Assembly: GCF_024298865.1 (NCBI RefSeq)
Contig: NZ_CP101161.1
Span: forward strand, 3,121,227-3,185,226
Source of the DNA: Halorarius halobius
GTDB taxonomy: Archaea > Halobacteriota > Halobacteria > Halobacteriales > Haloarculaceae
Length of the DNA: 64,000 nucleotides
Direction of reading: 5' to 3'
Made by a program: the position numbers and the translations under genes. Numbering within the stretch: the stretch's first letter is position 1; every line of letters starts with the position of its first letter. The notes beneath the pieces were generated by a model that saw nothing but the letters and a program-made list of their open reading frames with translations, had not been told where the DNA came from and made no database searches. Shown piece by piece: positions 42,429 through 49,978 of this stretch.

Positions 42429-43859
42429 ATGGCCGACCAGGTAGCCGACCTAGAACGGCAAGGGCAAAACGTCGCCGGGGAGACGCCGGCCCCGGAGCCG
42501 GACGCCGTCACCGAGGAGACCACGGTCCACGACGACGACATCGAACTCGAGCGGACCATCGGACTGGTCGGCGGGCTGGCTATCGGCATCGGGACGATGA
42601 TCGGCGCGGGCATCTTCGTGTTCCCGGGGCTGGCGGCGGACAACGCCGGGCTCGCCGCGACCGCCTCGTTCGCCATCGGCGGGGTCGTCGCGCTGCTGGT
42701 CGCGCTGCCGACCTCGGAGCTCGCCACGGCGATGCCCCGCAGCGGCGGCGGCTACTACTTCATCTCCCGCGGGATGGGGACGGCCTACGGCGCCATCGTG
42801 GGGCTCGGCCTGTGGCTGGGCCTGATGTTCGCGTCGGCGTTCTACCTCGTGGGGCTGGGCCACTACGCCAGCGCCGTCGTCGCGGAACTCGGAGTCCCGC
42901 TCCCGTTCAGTCCCGTCACGGTCGTGGGCCTGGTGTTCGGCGTGGCGCTGACCGCGTTGAGCATCGGCGGCACCGAGAACACGGCCACGCTCCAGAACGT
43001 CGTCGTTGGCGTGCTGTTGCTCGTTCTCACGGGCTTTCTCTCCTACGGCGTCCTCGATGCCGTGGGGGTGTTCGGCCGCGGCACCGTGCCCGAGCGGTTC
43101 TTCTCCAGGGGGTACTTCCCCGTACTGACGACGGCGGCGCTGGTGTTCACGTCGTATCTGGGGTTCGCGCAGGTGGCGACCGTCGCGGGCGAGATAAAAC
43201 AGCCCGGCCGGAACCTGCCGCGCGCGATGGTCGGGTCGGTGCTCGTCGTCACCGCCTTCTACGTCGTGACCATCTTCGTCGCGACGAGCGCCTTCGGCGC
43301 GGACCGGCTGGGCCAGTTCGGCGAGACGGCGATGGTCGAGGTGGCCCGCGAGTTCCTCGGCCTGCCCGGCGCGGTCGCGATACTGGGCGCGGGGCTGTTG
43401 GCGACGTTCTCGAGCGCGAACGCCTCGATACTCAGCGCCTCGCGAGCGGTGTACGCGCTGAGCCGTGACGCCCTGTTGCCCCGGAAGGCCAGCGAGGTCA
43501 ACCTCCGGTTCGGCACCCCCCACGTGGCGTTGCTCGCGGCCGGCGGACCGATACTCGCGCTCGTGGCGACCGGGCAGGTCGAACTGCTCGCGGAGGTGGC
43601 CTCCTTCCTCCATCTCGTCATGTACGGGCTGATGTGCGTCGCGTTGCTCGTCCTGCGACGGCGCGACCCGGACTGGTACGCACCCAGCTATCGGGTGCCG
43701 GGCTACCCGGTGTTGCCCGGCGTCGGGGCGCTGGCCAGTTTCGGCCTGATCGCGTTCATGCAGCCTGCCTCCATCGGTATCGGCGTTCTAGTGATGGGCG
43801 CCTCGTACCTCTGGTACCGGTACTACGCCGCCGACGTGTCGCTCCGGGGTGATATCTGA
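42429..43859 (+). CDS. APC-family amino acid permease
   Basis: 476 residues from ATG 42429. TATA-like GATTTATCC lies about 27 bases upstream. The N-terminal 40 residues are acidic and cytoplasmic. Twelve helices follow; helix 1 has the LeuT-fold unwound motif [32 protein letters not shown] follows helix 2, and [26 protein letters not shown] marks the helix 6 region typical of basic amino-acid and polyamine-type members. Substrate is uncertain. The stop is 2 bases before the UspA-domain gene, a pairing common in haloarchaea. Confidence 0.9.
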   Translation: MADQVADLERQGQNVAGETPAPEPDAVTEETTVHDDDIELERTIGLVGGLAIGIGTMIGAGIFVFPGLAADNAGLAATASFAIGGVVALLVALPTSELATAMPRSGGGYYFISRGMGTAYGAIVGLGLWLGLMFASAFYLVGLGHYASAVVAELGVPLPFSPVTVVGLVFGVALTALSIGGTENTATLQNVVVGVLLLVLTGFLSYGVLDAVGVFGRGTVPERFFSRGYFPVLTTAALVFTSYLGFAQVATVAGEIKQPGRNLPRAMVGSVLVVTAFYVVTIFVATSAFGADRLGQFGETAMVEVAREFLGLPGAVAILGAGLLATFSSANASILSASRAVYALSRDALLPRKASEVNLRFGTPHVALLAAGGPILALVATGQVELLAEVASFLHLVMYGLMCVALLVLRRRDPDWYAPSYRVPGYPVLPGVGALASFGLIAFMQPASIGIGVLVMGASYLWYRYYAADVSLRGDI

Positions 43860-43861
43860 CC

Positions 43862-44593
43862 ATGACCGACCGACCGTCGGTTCTCGTCCCGGTTCGCGTG
43901 CTGGAGGGCGAGTCCATCCCCGAGGGCGTCCCCGAACTGCTGGCGAACGCCCACGTCACCCTGCTCGGCTACCACGTCATCCCGGAGCAGACGGCGCCGG
44001 GGCAGGCCCGACTGCAGTTCGAGGAGCGGGCCACGGCCAGGCTCGACGAGTTCGAAGCGATGTTCGAGGAGGTCGGCGCGACCGTCGAGCGGCGCCTGGT
44101 GTTCACCCACGACGGGCAGAAAACCATCAACCGCACGATACTCGAGCACGACTGCGAGGCGGTCATCGTGCCGAACGCGACGGGGCCGGTCGAGGACGTG
44201 CTGGTGGCCGTCCGCGGGACGGTGGGCATCGACCGGCTCGCCCGCCTCGTCGCCGGCGTGTTCGACGGGACGGACGCGAGGGTGACGCTGTACCACGTGG
44301 CCGGGCGCGAGGCGACCGACGAGGACGTCGAGACGATCCTCCTGGGGCTGACCGAGCGGCTGGTGGAGTCGGGTCTCGACGCGTCGCAGATCGAGACGCG
44401 CGTCGAGCGGGCGGGCAAGCCGCTCGACGCCATCGTCGACGCCGCCGGCGAGTTCGACGCGGTCGTCATGGGCGAGACCGACCCGTCGCTGGCGACCTTC
44501 GTGTTCGGGATGCCCGCCGATCAGGTCGCCGACCGGTTCCTCGGGCCGGTGCTCGTCGTCCAGCGGGAGCCACCGGCCGAACCGGACGAGTAG
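43862..44593 (+). CDS. Universal stress protein with two UspA-like domains
   Basis: 243 residues. Domain 1 spans about 1-125 (SVLVPVRVLEGESIPEGV start; HDCEAVIVPNATG near its end) and domain 2 about 130-235 (FDAVVMGETDPS). Both have the Usp alpha/beta fold. The classical ATP-binding G-x2-G-x9-G pattern is not clearly kept, so nucleotide binding is doubtful. It starts 2 bases after the permease and may gate or stabilise it. Confidence 0.85.
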   Translation: MTDRPSVLVPVRVLEGESIPEGVPELLANAHVTLLGYHVIPEQTAPGQARLQFEERATARLDEFEAMFEEVGATVERRLVFTHDGQKTINRTILEHDCEAVIVPNATGPVEDVLVAVRGTVGIDRLARLVAGVFDGTDARVTLYHVAGREATDEDVETILLGLTERLVESGLDASQIETRVERAGKPLDAIVDAAGEFDAVVMGETDPSLATFVFGMPADQVADRFLGPVLVVQREPPAEPDE

Positions 44594-44673
44594 CGCGGCC
44601 GACCCCGGAGTCGCCGGAACCGGCGTTCGCCGCTGGGCACACGGTTTTGGTCCGCGGGCCCATCGCGGGTCAC

Positions 44674-45444
44674 ATGTACCTCGCAGACGAAGCGTGGCCG
44701 GACCTCCGGTCGTACTTCGAGTCGGAGTCGCTGGCGCTCGTCCCGCTCGGGTCGACCGAACAGCACGGCCCACACTTGCCGGAGTCGACCGACCACGTCA
44801 TCGCGGAGTCGCTGGCCCGCGAGGCCGCCGCGCGGACCGGCTATCTGTGTACGCCCACGGTGAACGTCGGCGTCTCACCGCACCACCGCCAGTTTCCGGG
44901 GACGATGTGGGTGAGCCCCGACGCCTTCCGCGAGTACGTCGCGGACCTGACGCGGAACCTCACGTACCACGGCATCGACCGCGTCGTCTACGTCAACGCC
45001 CACGGCGGCAACGTCGAACATCTGCGGGAGGTCGGCCGACAGCTCCACGCCGAGGAGACCTGCTACGCCATCGAGTGGATGTGGGACGAGTCCATCCCGG
45101 ACCTCGTCGAGGAGTTGTTCGACCAGCCCGGCCCCCACGGCGGCCCCAAGGAGACGGCGATGCTCATGCATCTGACCGACCTCGTCCACGACGACCGGCT
45201 GACCGACGCCCGCGACGGCGGCTGTGTCGACATCGAGTCGGACACCACGCTTCGGGTCAACGGTGCCCGTACTTTCTACGACGCCCGCGAGAACAGCGAG
45301 AACGGCGTGTTCGGCGACCAGACCGACGCCTCCCCGGAAGCGGGCGAGCGCCTGTTCGAGGCCGCCGTCGACCAACTGTGTCAGCTCTGCGAGTGGCTGG
45401 CGGCCCGCGACCCCGCGGAACTGCGCCCGAAACCGCGAGTCTGA
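44674..45444 (+). CDS. Creatininase-family amidohydrolase
   Basis: 256 residues from ATG 44674, about 27 bases after the TATA-like GGTTTTGG. Metal-binding motifs: GSTEQHGPHLPESTD (Glu29, His31, Asp40), the His in GVSPHHRQFPGT, and VNAHGGNVEHL, with an acidic ligand near the PHGGPKETAMLM segment. The family includes creatininase and the archaeal FAPy-nucleotide deformylase ArfB of riboflavin and F420 biosynthesis. ArfB-like activity is the more likely archaeal role, but no pathway neighbours support it here. Confidence 0.85.
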   Translation: MYLADEAWPDLRSYFESESLALVPLGSTEQHGPHLPESTDHVIAESLAREAAARTGYLCTPTVNVGVSPHHRQFPGTMWVSPDAFREYVADLTRNLTYHGIDRVVYVNAHGGNVEHLREVGRQLHAEETCYAIEWMWDESIPDLVEELFDQPGPHGGPKETAMLMHLTDLVHDDRLTDARDGGCVDIESDTTLRVNGARTFYDARENSENGVFGDQTDASPEAGERLFEAAVDQLCQLCEWLAARDPAELRPKPRV

Positions 45445-45450
45445 GCGGCG

Positions 45451-45885
45451 TCAGCGCGGCACGAACTCGTGGACGGGCCAGTCCGCTTCGTACTCCAGCG
45501 CCACCGCCCGCTCCGCTTCGGTCGGTTCGCGAACCCGAAGTTCGACAGGGTCGCCGATGGCGACGTCCGCGTAGTCGGCGTCGAGCCGCCCGAGCAGTCG
45601 CCCACCCGACGCGAGTTCGACGACGGCGATGGTGTAGGGCGCGTCGTCAGCGAACGCCGGTGGGGCGGTGTTGACCTCGGTGTAGGTGTAGACCCGGCCC
45701 TCGGTGGACTGTTGTTCGACGTCGACGTCGCGGCTCCCGCAGGCGTAGCAGGCCGGCCGCGGCGGCAACAGCACCTGCCCGCAGTCGTCACAGACGCCGC
45801 CGAGCAGGTCGCCCTGCGCGAGCGCATCGAAGAACCCCGGGAGCGTGAGCGGGCTGTCGGCCGAGAGGTCGCGGTCGGGGCTCAT
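45451..45885 (-). CDS. DUF35-type OB-fold protein with zinc ribbon, thiolase partner
   Basis: 144 residues from ATG 45885. An N-terminal helix (LTLPGFFDALAQGD) leads to a rubredoxin-like ribbon with Cys32, Cys35, Cys46 and Cys49. The OB-fold follows (GRVYTYTEVNTAPPAF, PYTIAVVELASGGRLLG). In archaea such proteins bridge thiolases and HMG-CoA synthase. Its start overlaps the thiolase stop by 4 bases, so the two are coupled. Confidence 0.9.
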   Translation of the reverse strand: MSPDRDLSADSPLTLPGFFDALAQGDLLGGVCDDCGQVLLPPRPACYACGSRDVDVEQQSTEGRVYTYTEVNTAPPAFADDAPYTIAVVELASGGRLLGRLDADYADVAIGDPVELRVREPTEAERAVALEYEADWPVHEFVPR

Positions 45886-47051
45886 GGGCTCACCTCCGTC
45901 GTCAGGACGTGCGCGACGGTGACGGCGTCGGCGACGCCACCCTCGTTCAACAGGAACGCGGTGTCTGCCCCCTCGACTGCCCGGTCCCCGGCGGCTCCGG
46001 TGAGCTGTTCGTAGGCCTCGATGGCCTGCAGGAGACCGGTCGCGCCGATGGGGTGGCCGCGCGCCTTCAGACCGCCGCTGGTGCTGAGTTCGACGTCGGT
46101 CCAGCCGTCGGCCCGCTCCTCGGGCGGCAGGTAGCTCTGATAGCCCGTGCCTTCCGGTGCGAACCCGACCGCTTCCGAGAGGAGTGCCTCGCAGACGGTG
46201 AACGCGTCGTGTACCTCCGCGACATCGACCGCGGCCGCGTCGACGCCCGCCTCCTCGTAGGCCGTCTCGGCGGCCACCTCCGCGCCCGCGATTTCCGTCA
46301 TGTTCCGCTCCGCGACGGCGATGTTGTTGGCCGAGGCCCCGGTGCCCGCGACCGTCACGGTCGGCCGGTCGAACTCGCCGGCCAGTTCGGGCGTCGTCAC
46401 CAGCACCGCCGCGGCGCCGTCGCCGACCGGGGCGCAGTCGAACAGTTTCAGCGGCGGCGCCACCGGGTCCGACTCCAGCACCGTCTCGACGTCGACCGCC
46501 TTCGGGAACTGCGCGCGGGGGTTGCGGGTCGCGTTGTCGTGGTTCTTGACGGCGATCTCCGCGAGGTCGCGCTCCGTCGCGTCGGCCTCGTGGAGGTACC
46601 GCTGTGCGAGCAGGGCGTACTGGCTCGGCGCAGTGACGCCGGACCGCTGTTCGATGGCGCGGTCGAACGCCGCCGACAGCGCGTCCGTCGCGCCACCGGT
46701 GCCGCCCGCCGTCATCTTTTCGACGCCACAGGCCAGCACCGCGTCGTGCTCGCCGTTGCGTACGTCCTTGACCGCGTGCCTGAGTGCGAGCGCGCCCGCG
46801 GCCGCACAGCCCTCCACGCGCTCGGCCGGCACGTGCCGGAGACCGGCCCACTCGGCCAGCAGCGTGCCGTGCATTATCTGGTGCTCGTAGCTCTCCGACT
46901 GGTTGCCGACGTACACCGCCTCGACGATGTCGGCCGGGTCCGGGAGGCCGTCGAACGCTTCCCCGAGGGCGACCGAGAACAGGTCACGGCCCGGGAGGTC
47001 CGTGCGACCGATAGGAGATGCGCCGACGGCCGCGATGACTGGATCAGGCAT
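45882..47051 (-). CDS. Thiolase-superfamily acyl-CoA enzyme
   Basis: 389 residues from ATG 47051. The nucleophile Cys82 sits in VEGCAAAGALAL, a His in VAEVHDAFTVCE, and the GHPIGATG motif at 332-339. The spacing and the AEVHDAF segment place it in the SCP-x/archaeal acetyl-CoA acetyltransferase branch that works with DUF35 proteins. It would form or cleave acetoacetyl-type CoA esters. HMG-CoA synthase, the third member of the mevalonate complex, is not next to it. TATA-like CTAACAC is about 29 bases upstream. Confidence 0.9.
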   Translation of the reverse strand: MPDPVIAAVGASPIGRTDLPGRDLFSVALGEAFDGLPDPADIVEAVYVGNQSESYEHQIMHGTLLAEWAGLRHVPAERVEGCAAAGALALRHAVKDVRNGEHDAVLACGVEKMTAGGTGGATDALSAAFDRAIEQRSGVTAPSQYALLAQRYLHEADATERDLAEIAVKNHDNATRNPRAQFPKAVDVETVLESDPVAPPLKLFDCAPVGDGAAAVLVTTPELAGEFDRPTVTVAGTGASANNIAVAERNMTEIAGAEVAAETAYEEAGVDAAAVDVAEVHDAFTVCEALLSEAVGFAPEGTGYQSYLPPEERADGWTDVELSTSGGLKARGHPIGATGLLQAIEAYEQLTGAAGDRAVEGADTAFLLNEGGVADAVTVAHVLTTEVSP

Positions 47052-47135
47052 ACGTCTCCGACGTTGGCGGTAGCCTGTGTTAGGTCTTGCCACAGAACCG
47101 CACGCCGAGGGGAGACCCCGAAGTGGAGTCGACCG

Positions 47136-47363
47136 TCACCGCGCGTACAGTTTCTGCCCGAGCATCGCGTCCGGAACGACGCCGCTCGCGGGCGTGACCG
47201 CGACGTACGGGCGCTCGACCGGCCCGAACACGTCGACGACTCGCCCCACGCTGTCGAGGTTCTCGTCGATGACGGGGGCACCGATGTCGGGATGCTCGTC
47301 GGCCGGACAGCGAGCGACGAGCAACCCCTGGGCGGTGCTGACGACGTCGCCGACGCGTTTCAC
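47136..47363 (-). CDS. gar1: H/ACA ribonucleoprotein subunit Gar1
   Basis: 75 residues from GTG 47363, with GGGGTGG about 8-11 bases upstream; longer versions are disfavoured because the domain begins here. The reductase-like six-stranded barrel of Gar1 is shown by GDVVSTAQGLLVARC, then PDIGAPVIDENLDSVGRVVD and VFGPVERPYVAVTP. It binds Cbf5 and helps pseudouridylation guided by H/ACA RNAs. It usually sits beside srp19 in haloarchaea; here two membrane-protein genes lie between them. Confidence 0.9.
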   Translation of the reverse strand: MKRVGDVVSTAQGLLVARCPADEHPDIGAPVIDENLDSVGRVVDVFGPVERPYVAVTPASGVVPDAMLGQKLYAR

Positions 47364-47434
47364 CGCGCGCCACCCCTGTCGGTCATACCTCGTCGTCGTA
47401 CCCGGACGGGTAAATCGCTTTCCGGACGCCGGCG

Positions 47435-47896
47435 TCACGCGCCCGACGGAACGACCCGCGCACCGAGGCGGACGAGCGCGGCGTCGAGAAGGGCGAAGAC
47501 GACGCCGAGCACCGCGCCGACGACGGCTCCCACGACGGTGCCGAACAGGCCGACGAGCAGTATCGTCAGCGACCCGCCGAGCGTGACGACGGCGACGACT
47601 GCCCCGACGACGACCAGCCCCGCCAGGAGGGCGACGCCGGTGGCCGCGCCGTAGCCCGCCCCAGCGACGAGCAGCGCACGGAGGCCGCTGTCACCCGGTG
47701 GCGCGGCGGCGAACGCGCGGCCCGTTGCCAGATACAGAACGGCCCACAGCACGGCGTACAGCGCCAACCCGAGGAGGGTGTTCAGGCCCGCCAGCGGGTC
47801 CCCCAGGCCGGCGGTCAGGTGGGCGACCCACACGCCGACGGCGACGAGCAGGGCGGTGTGGAACGCGGCGAACGCCCACCGCTGGAGGTCACCCAT
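47435..47896 (-). CDS. Integral membrane protein of unknown function
   Basis: 153 residues from ATG 47896. About four helices with many Gly, Ala, Leu and Val (AFAAFHTALLVAVGVWVAHL, LNTLLGLALYAVLWAVLYLA, ALLAGLVVVGAVVAVVTLGG, GTVVGAVVGAVLGVVFALLD), the last being a glycine-zipper type. Its start overlaps the CopD-like gene by 8 bases, so the two are an operon. No family is recognised. Confidence 0.75.
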   Translation of the reverse strand: MGDLQRWAFAAFHTALLVAVGVWVAHLTAGLGDPLAGLNTLLGLALYAVLWAVLYLATGRAFAAAPPGDSGLRALLVAGAGYGAATGVALLAGLVVVGAVVAVVTLGGSLTILLVGLFGTVVGAVVGAVLGVVFALLDAALVRLGARVVPSGA

Positions 47897-48335
47897 GCGC
47901 GAGCACCTCCGCGAGCGCCAGCAGGCCGACGAGCGCCAGCGTGGTCGTCGCGTACGCACGCGAGAGGACGCGGGTGACCGCCGCGGGTGGGCGGGCGCTG
48001 GCGAGACGGTCGACGGTCGCGGTCCGAACGGCCGACCCGAGCAGGAACCCGAGGACTGCCAGCAGTTTCACGGCGAGAACGAGCCCCCACCGCGTGTCGA
48101 GCGGCGGGACGGCAGGCGCCAGCGCCCCGAGGTTGCCGACGCCGGTGGCGACGAGCGCGCCGGCGCCGGCCCAGAACAGCCACTCGTAGCCAACCGCGAG
48201 CGAGACGACGAACGACGACTCGTCGGCGGCGACGGTGCGGGACGCGGCCAGCCACAGGAGGGCGGCCCCGCCGGTCAACAGCGCGACGGCGGTGACGTGG
48301 AGGAGGCGGACGCCGACGTGGAGCGAGGAGACCAT
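47889..48335 (-). CDS. CopD-like membrane protein
   Basis: 148 residues, four helices. A His in LHVGVRLLHVTAVALLTGG (helix 1) and the pattern of GYEWLFWAGAGALVATGVGN, LVLAVKLLAVLGFLLG and a final helix fit the CopD/DUF4149-like four-helix fold found in copper-related and uncharacterised proteins. TATA-like GATTAATC lies about 28 bases before ATG. A heme- or copper-linked role is possible but unproven. Confidence 0.7.
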   Translation of the reverse strand: MVSSLHVGVRLLHVTAVALLTGGAALLWLAASRTVAADESSFVVSLAVGYEWLFWAGAGALVATGVGNLGALAPAVPPLDTRWGLVLAVKLLAVLGFLLGSAVRTATVDRLASARPPAAVTRVLSRAYATTTLALVGLLALAEVLAHG

Positions 48336-48380
48336 CGCCGAAGCGGTTGCACCCCACGTGGATTAATCGTTCCGGGTCCG

Positions 48381-48659
48381 CTACTCCCGGAGGGCGTTCA
48401 GGTAGGCGGCGACGGCACCGATCATGTCCGACTTGCCGGCGTCGTCGGCGTTCTGTACGAGGACGCGTCCCCGTGCCTCCCACTCACGGGGGTACTGCTT
48501 GTCCCGCTCGATGACCGCGTCGTACCCGACCTGCTGGACGGCCTTCGCTATCTCGTCGACCGTCGGCGACGGCACCGCGAGCTCTTTGGGGACGCGACGC
48601 CCCTCCGAGCGCGTCAGCTCCGCGTCGAACTGCGCGGGCCACAGCACGTTCTCGACCAT
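48381..48659 (-). CDS. srp19: Signal recognition particle subunit SRP19
   Basis: 92 residues. Family motifs: [20 protein letters not shown] at the N-terminus, [18 protein letters not shown], then [18 protein letters not shown]. It binds the tips of helices 6 and 8 of 7S RNA and lets SRP54 bind. A strong TATA-like AAAAACGTATAC is about 27 bases before ATG, so translation is likely leaderless. It has its own promoter behind the PGF-CTERM gene. Confidence 0.94.
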   Translation of the reverse strand: MVENVLWPAQFDAELTRSEGRRVPKELAVPSPTVDEIAKAVQQVGYDAVIERDKQYPREWEARGRVLVQNADDAGKSDMIGAVAAYLNALRE

Positions 48660-48701
48660 GCGCGGAAGGAGTCGACGGGGCCGTATACGTTTTTCCGAAC
48701 G

Positions 48702-49811
48702 CTATCTGCGGTGTGCAACCGCGGCGAGCGCGAGAATCGCCACGAGCGCGGCCACCAGCCCGAACCCGGGCTGACCGGTCGGCGTCGGCGTGCTCGACGG
48801 CGTCGCGGTCGGCGAGGACGGCGTGACGACGCCGTCGTCAGTCGGTGAGGGCGACGCCGTGGGCGTCGCGGTCGGCGTGGCCGAGACGGTCGGGGAGGCC
48901 GTCGGCGAGACCGTCGGTGACGCCGTCGGCGAGACGGTCGCGTTCGGCGTGGCTGTCACGGTGGGCGTCGCCGTGGCGTTCGCCGTGCCGCCATCGGTGC
49001 CGCCACCACCGGTGCCGCCGGCGGGGCCATCGCCGCCGGTGCCGCCACCGCCCGTTCCACCGCCGTCGGAGGGAGATTCGGTCGGCGTGGAGGTCGACGC
49101 TTCCGTCACCGTGAGGTCCTGTCCGGGGCTGACCGAGAGAACTACGTCGCGTCCGTTCTCGGTCTCGCTACTCCCCCGGACGACCCCGTACGCGAAGTAG
49201 GACCCCGGCGAGAGGTCGACATCGACGGTCGCGGTGTACGTACCGGTGGACTGCTTGGTCGCGTCGGTGCGGATGGATTTCGAGTCGCTCCCGATGACCA
49301 CCTGCACGCGGTGTGGGGGGAGCGACTCGCTTCCGGCCTGGACTTCGACGGTCGCGGTCGTCGACTCCCCGCTTTCGACCGACGAGTCGATGCTGAGACT
49401 CGTGGTGTAGCCGGCGATGACGACCGGGTGGAGCGCGTCGACGTCGCCGTCGTAGTAGACGGCCGCGAGATAGCTCCCGGCGGCGTACGAGCCGGTCTGG
49501 AACCGGGCGGTGCCGTCACCCTGCATCGCCTTCGTGTCGACGATCTCGAAATCCTCGTTGTAGAGATACACCTCGTACTGTATCGAGGAGTCGGGCGCGT
49601 CGACCGGCACCGCGAGCTCCTCGCCGGGCGACCGCTGGGCGACGGAGGAGACGGTGAACGTCTCCCCCTCGATGTCGACATTCCGAGACGGCGTATCGAT
49701 GTCGTCTGTTATCTCGATGCTGAACTGTGCGTCGGCCGCGAAGCCGGACGCCCCGGCGGGAACCAGAAGTACCCCGACGAAAGCGAGGACCAGAACCGTT
49801 CGAACACGCAT
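48702..49811 (-). CDS. PGF-CTERM surface glycoprotein with long Thr/Ser/Pro stalk
   Basis: 369 residues from ATG 49811. Signal peptide about 1-23. The folded region (about 27-240) has two beta-rich modules, the first with EVYLYNEDFEIVDTKAMQ and the second with VEVQAGSESLPPHRVQVVIG. A stalk of about 110 residues follows: Gly-rich, then repeated T/S-P-T units (ATPTVTATPNATVSPTASP). The C-terminus is PGFGLVAALVAILALAAVAHRR, a canonical PGF-CTERM. It should be archaeosortase-processed and heavily O- and N-glycosylated. It is divergently transcribed from the 3007-residue gene across 167 bases. Confidence 0.88.
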   Translation of the reverse strand: MRVRTVLVLAFVGVLLVPAGASGFAADAQFSIEITDDIDTPSRNVDIEGETFTVSSVAQRSPGEELAVPVDAPDSSIQYEVYLYNEDFEIVDTKAMQGDGTARFQTGSYAAGSYLAAVYYDGDVDALHPVVIAGYTTSLSIDSSVESGESTTATVEVQAGSESLPPHRVQVVIGSDSKSIRTDATKQSTGTYTATVDVDLSPGSYFAYGVVRGSSETENGRDVVLSVSPGQDLTVTEASTSTPTESPSDGGGTGGGGTGGDGPAGGTGGGGTDGGTANATATPTVTATPNATVSPTASPTVSPTASPTVSATPTATPTASPSPTDDGVVTPSSPTATPSSTPTPTGQPGFGLVAALVAILALAAVAHRR

Positions 49812-49919
49812 GGGGATAGGGCGCGGGCGACACCCCATAGGTCTAACGACACGTTACCTCGGATAGTCATGATGAGGTCACTACCGGAGATACCAGTATT
49901 TGAATCGTACTGAGAGCTA

Positions 49920-49934
49920 GGTGTATCCTACACC
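49920..49934. promoter_or_regulatory. Hairpin/operator-like inverted repeat between two divergent surface genes
   Basis: GGTGTA-TCC-TACACC: perfect 6-base arms. It lies 8 bases before the TATA-like ACTATTT (49943-49949) of the giant gene and about 109 bases upstream of the PGF-CTERM gene. Position suggests a regulatory site for the rightward promoter. Confidence 0.5.
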
Positions 49935-49978
49935 CACCCAAGACTATTTGTCGGAGGCGAGAATGTAAGCAACTATAA

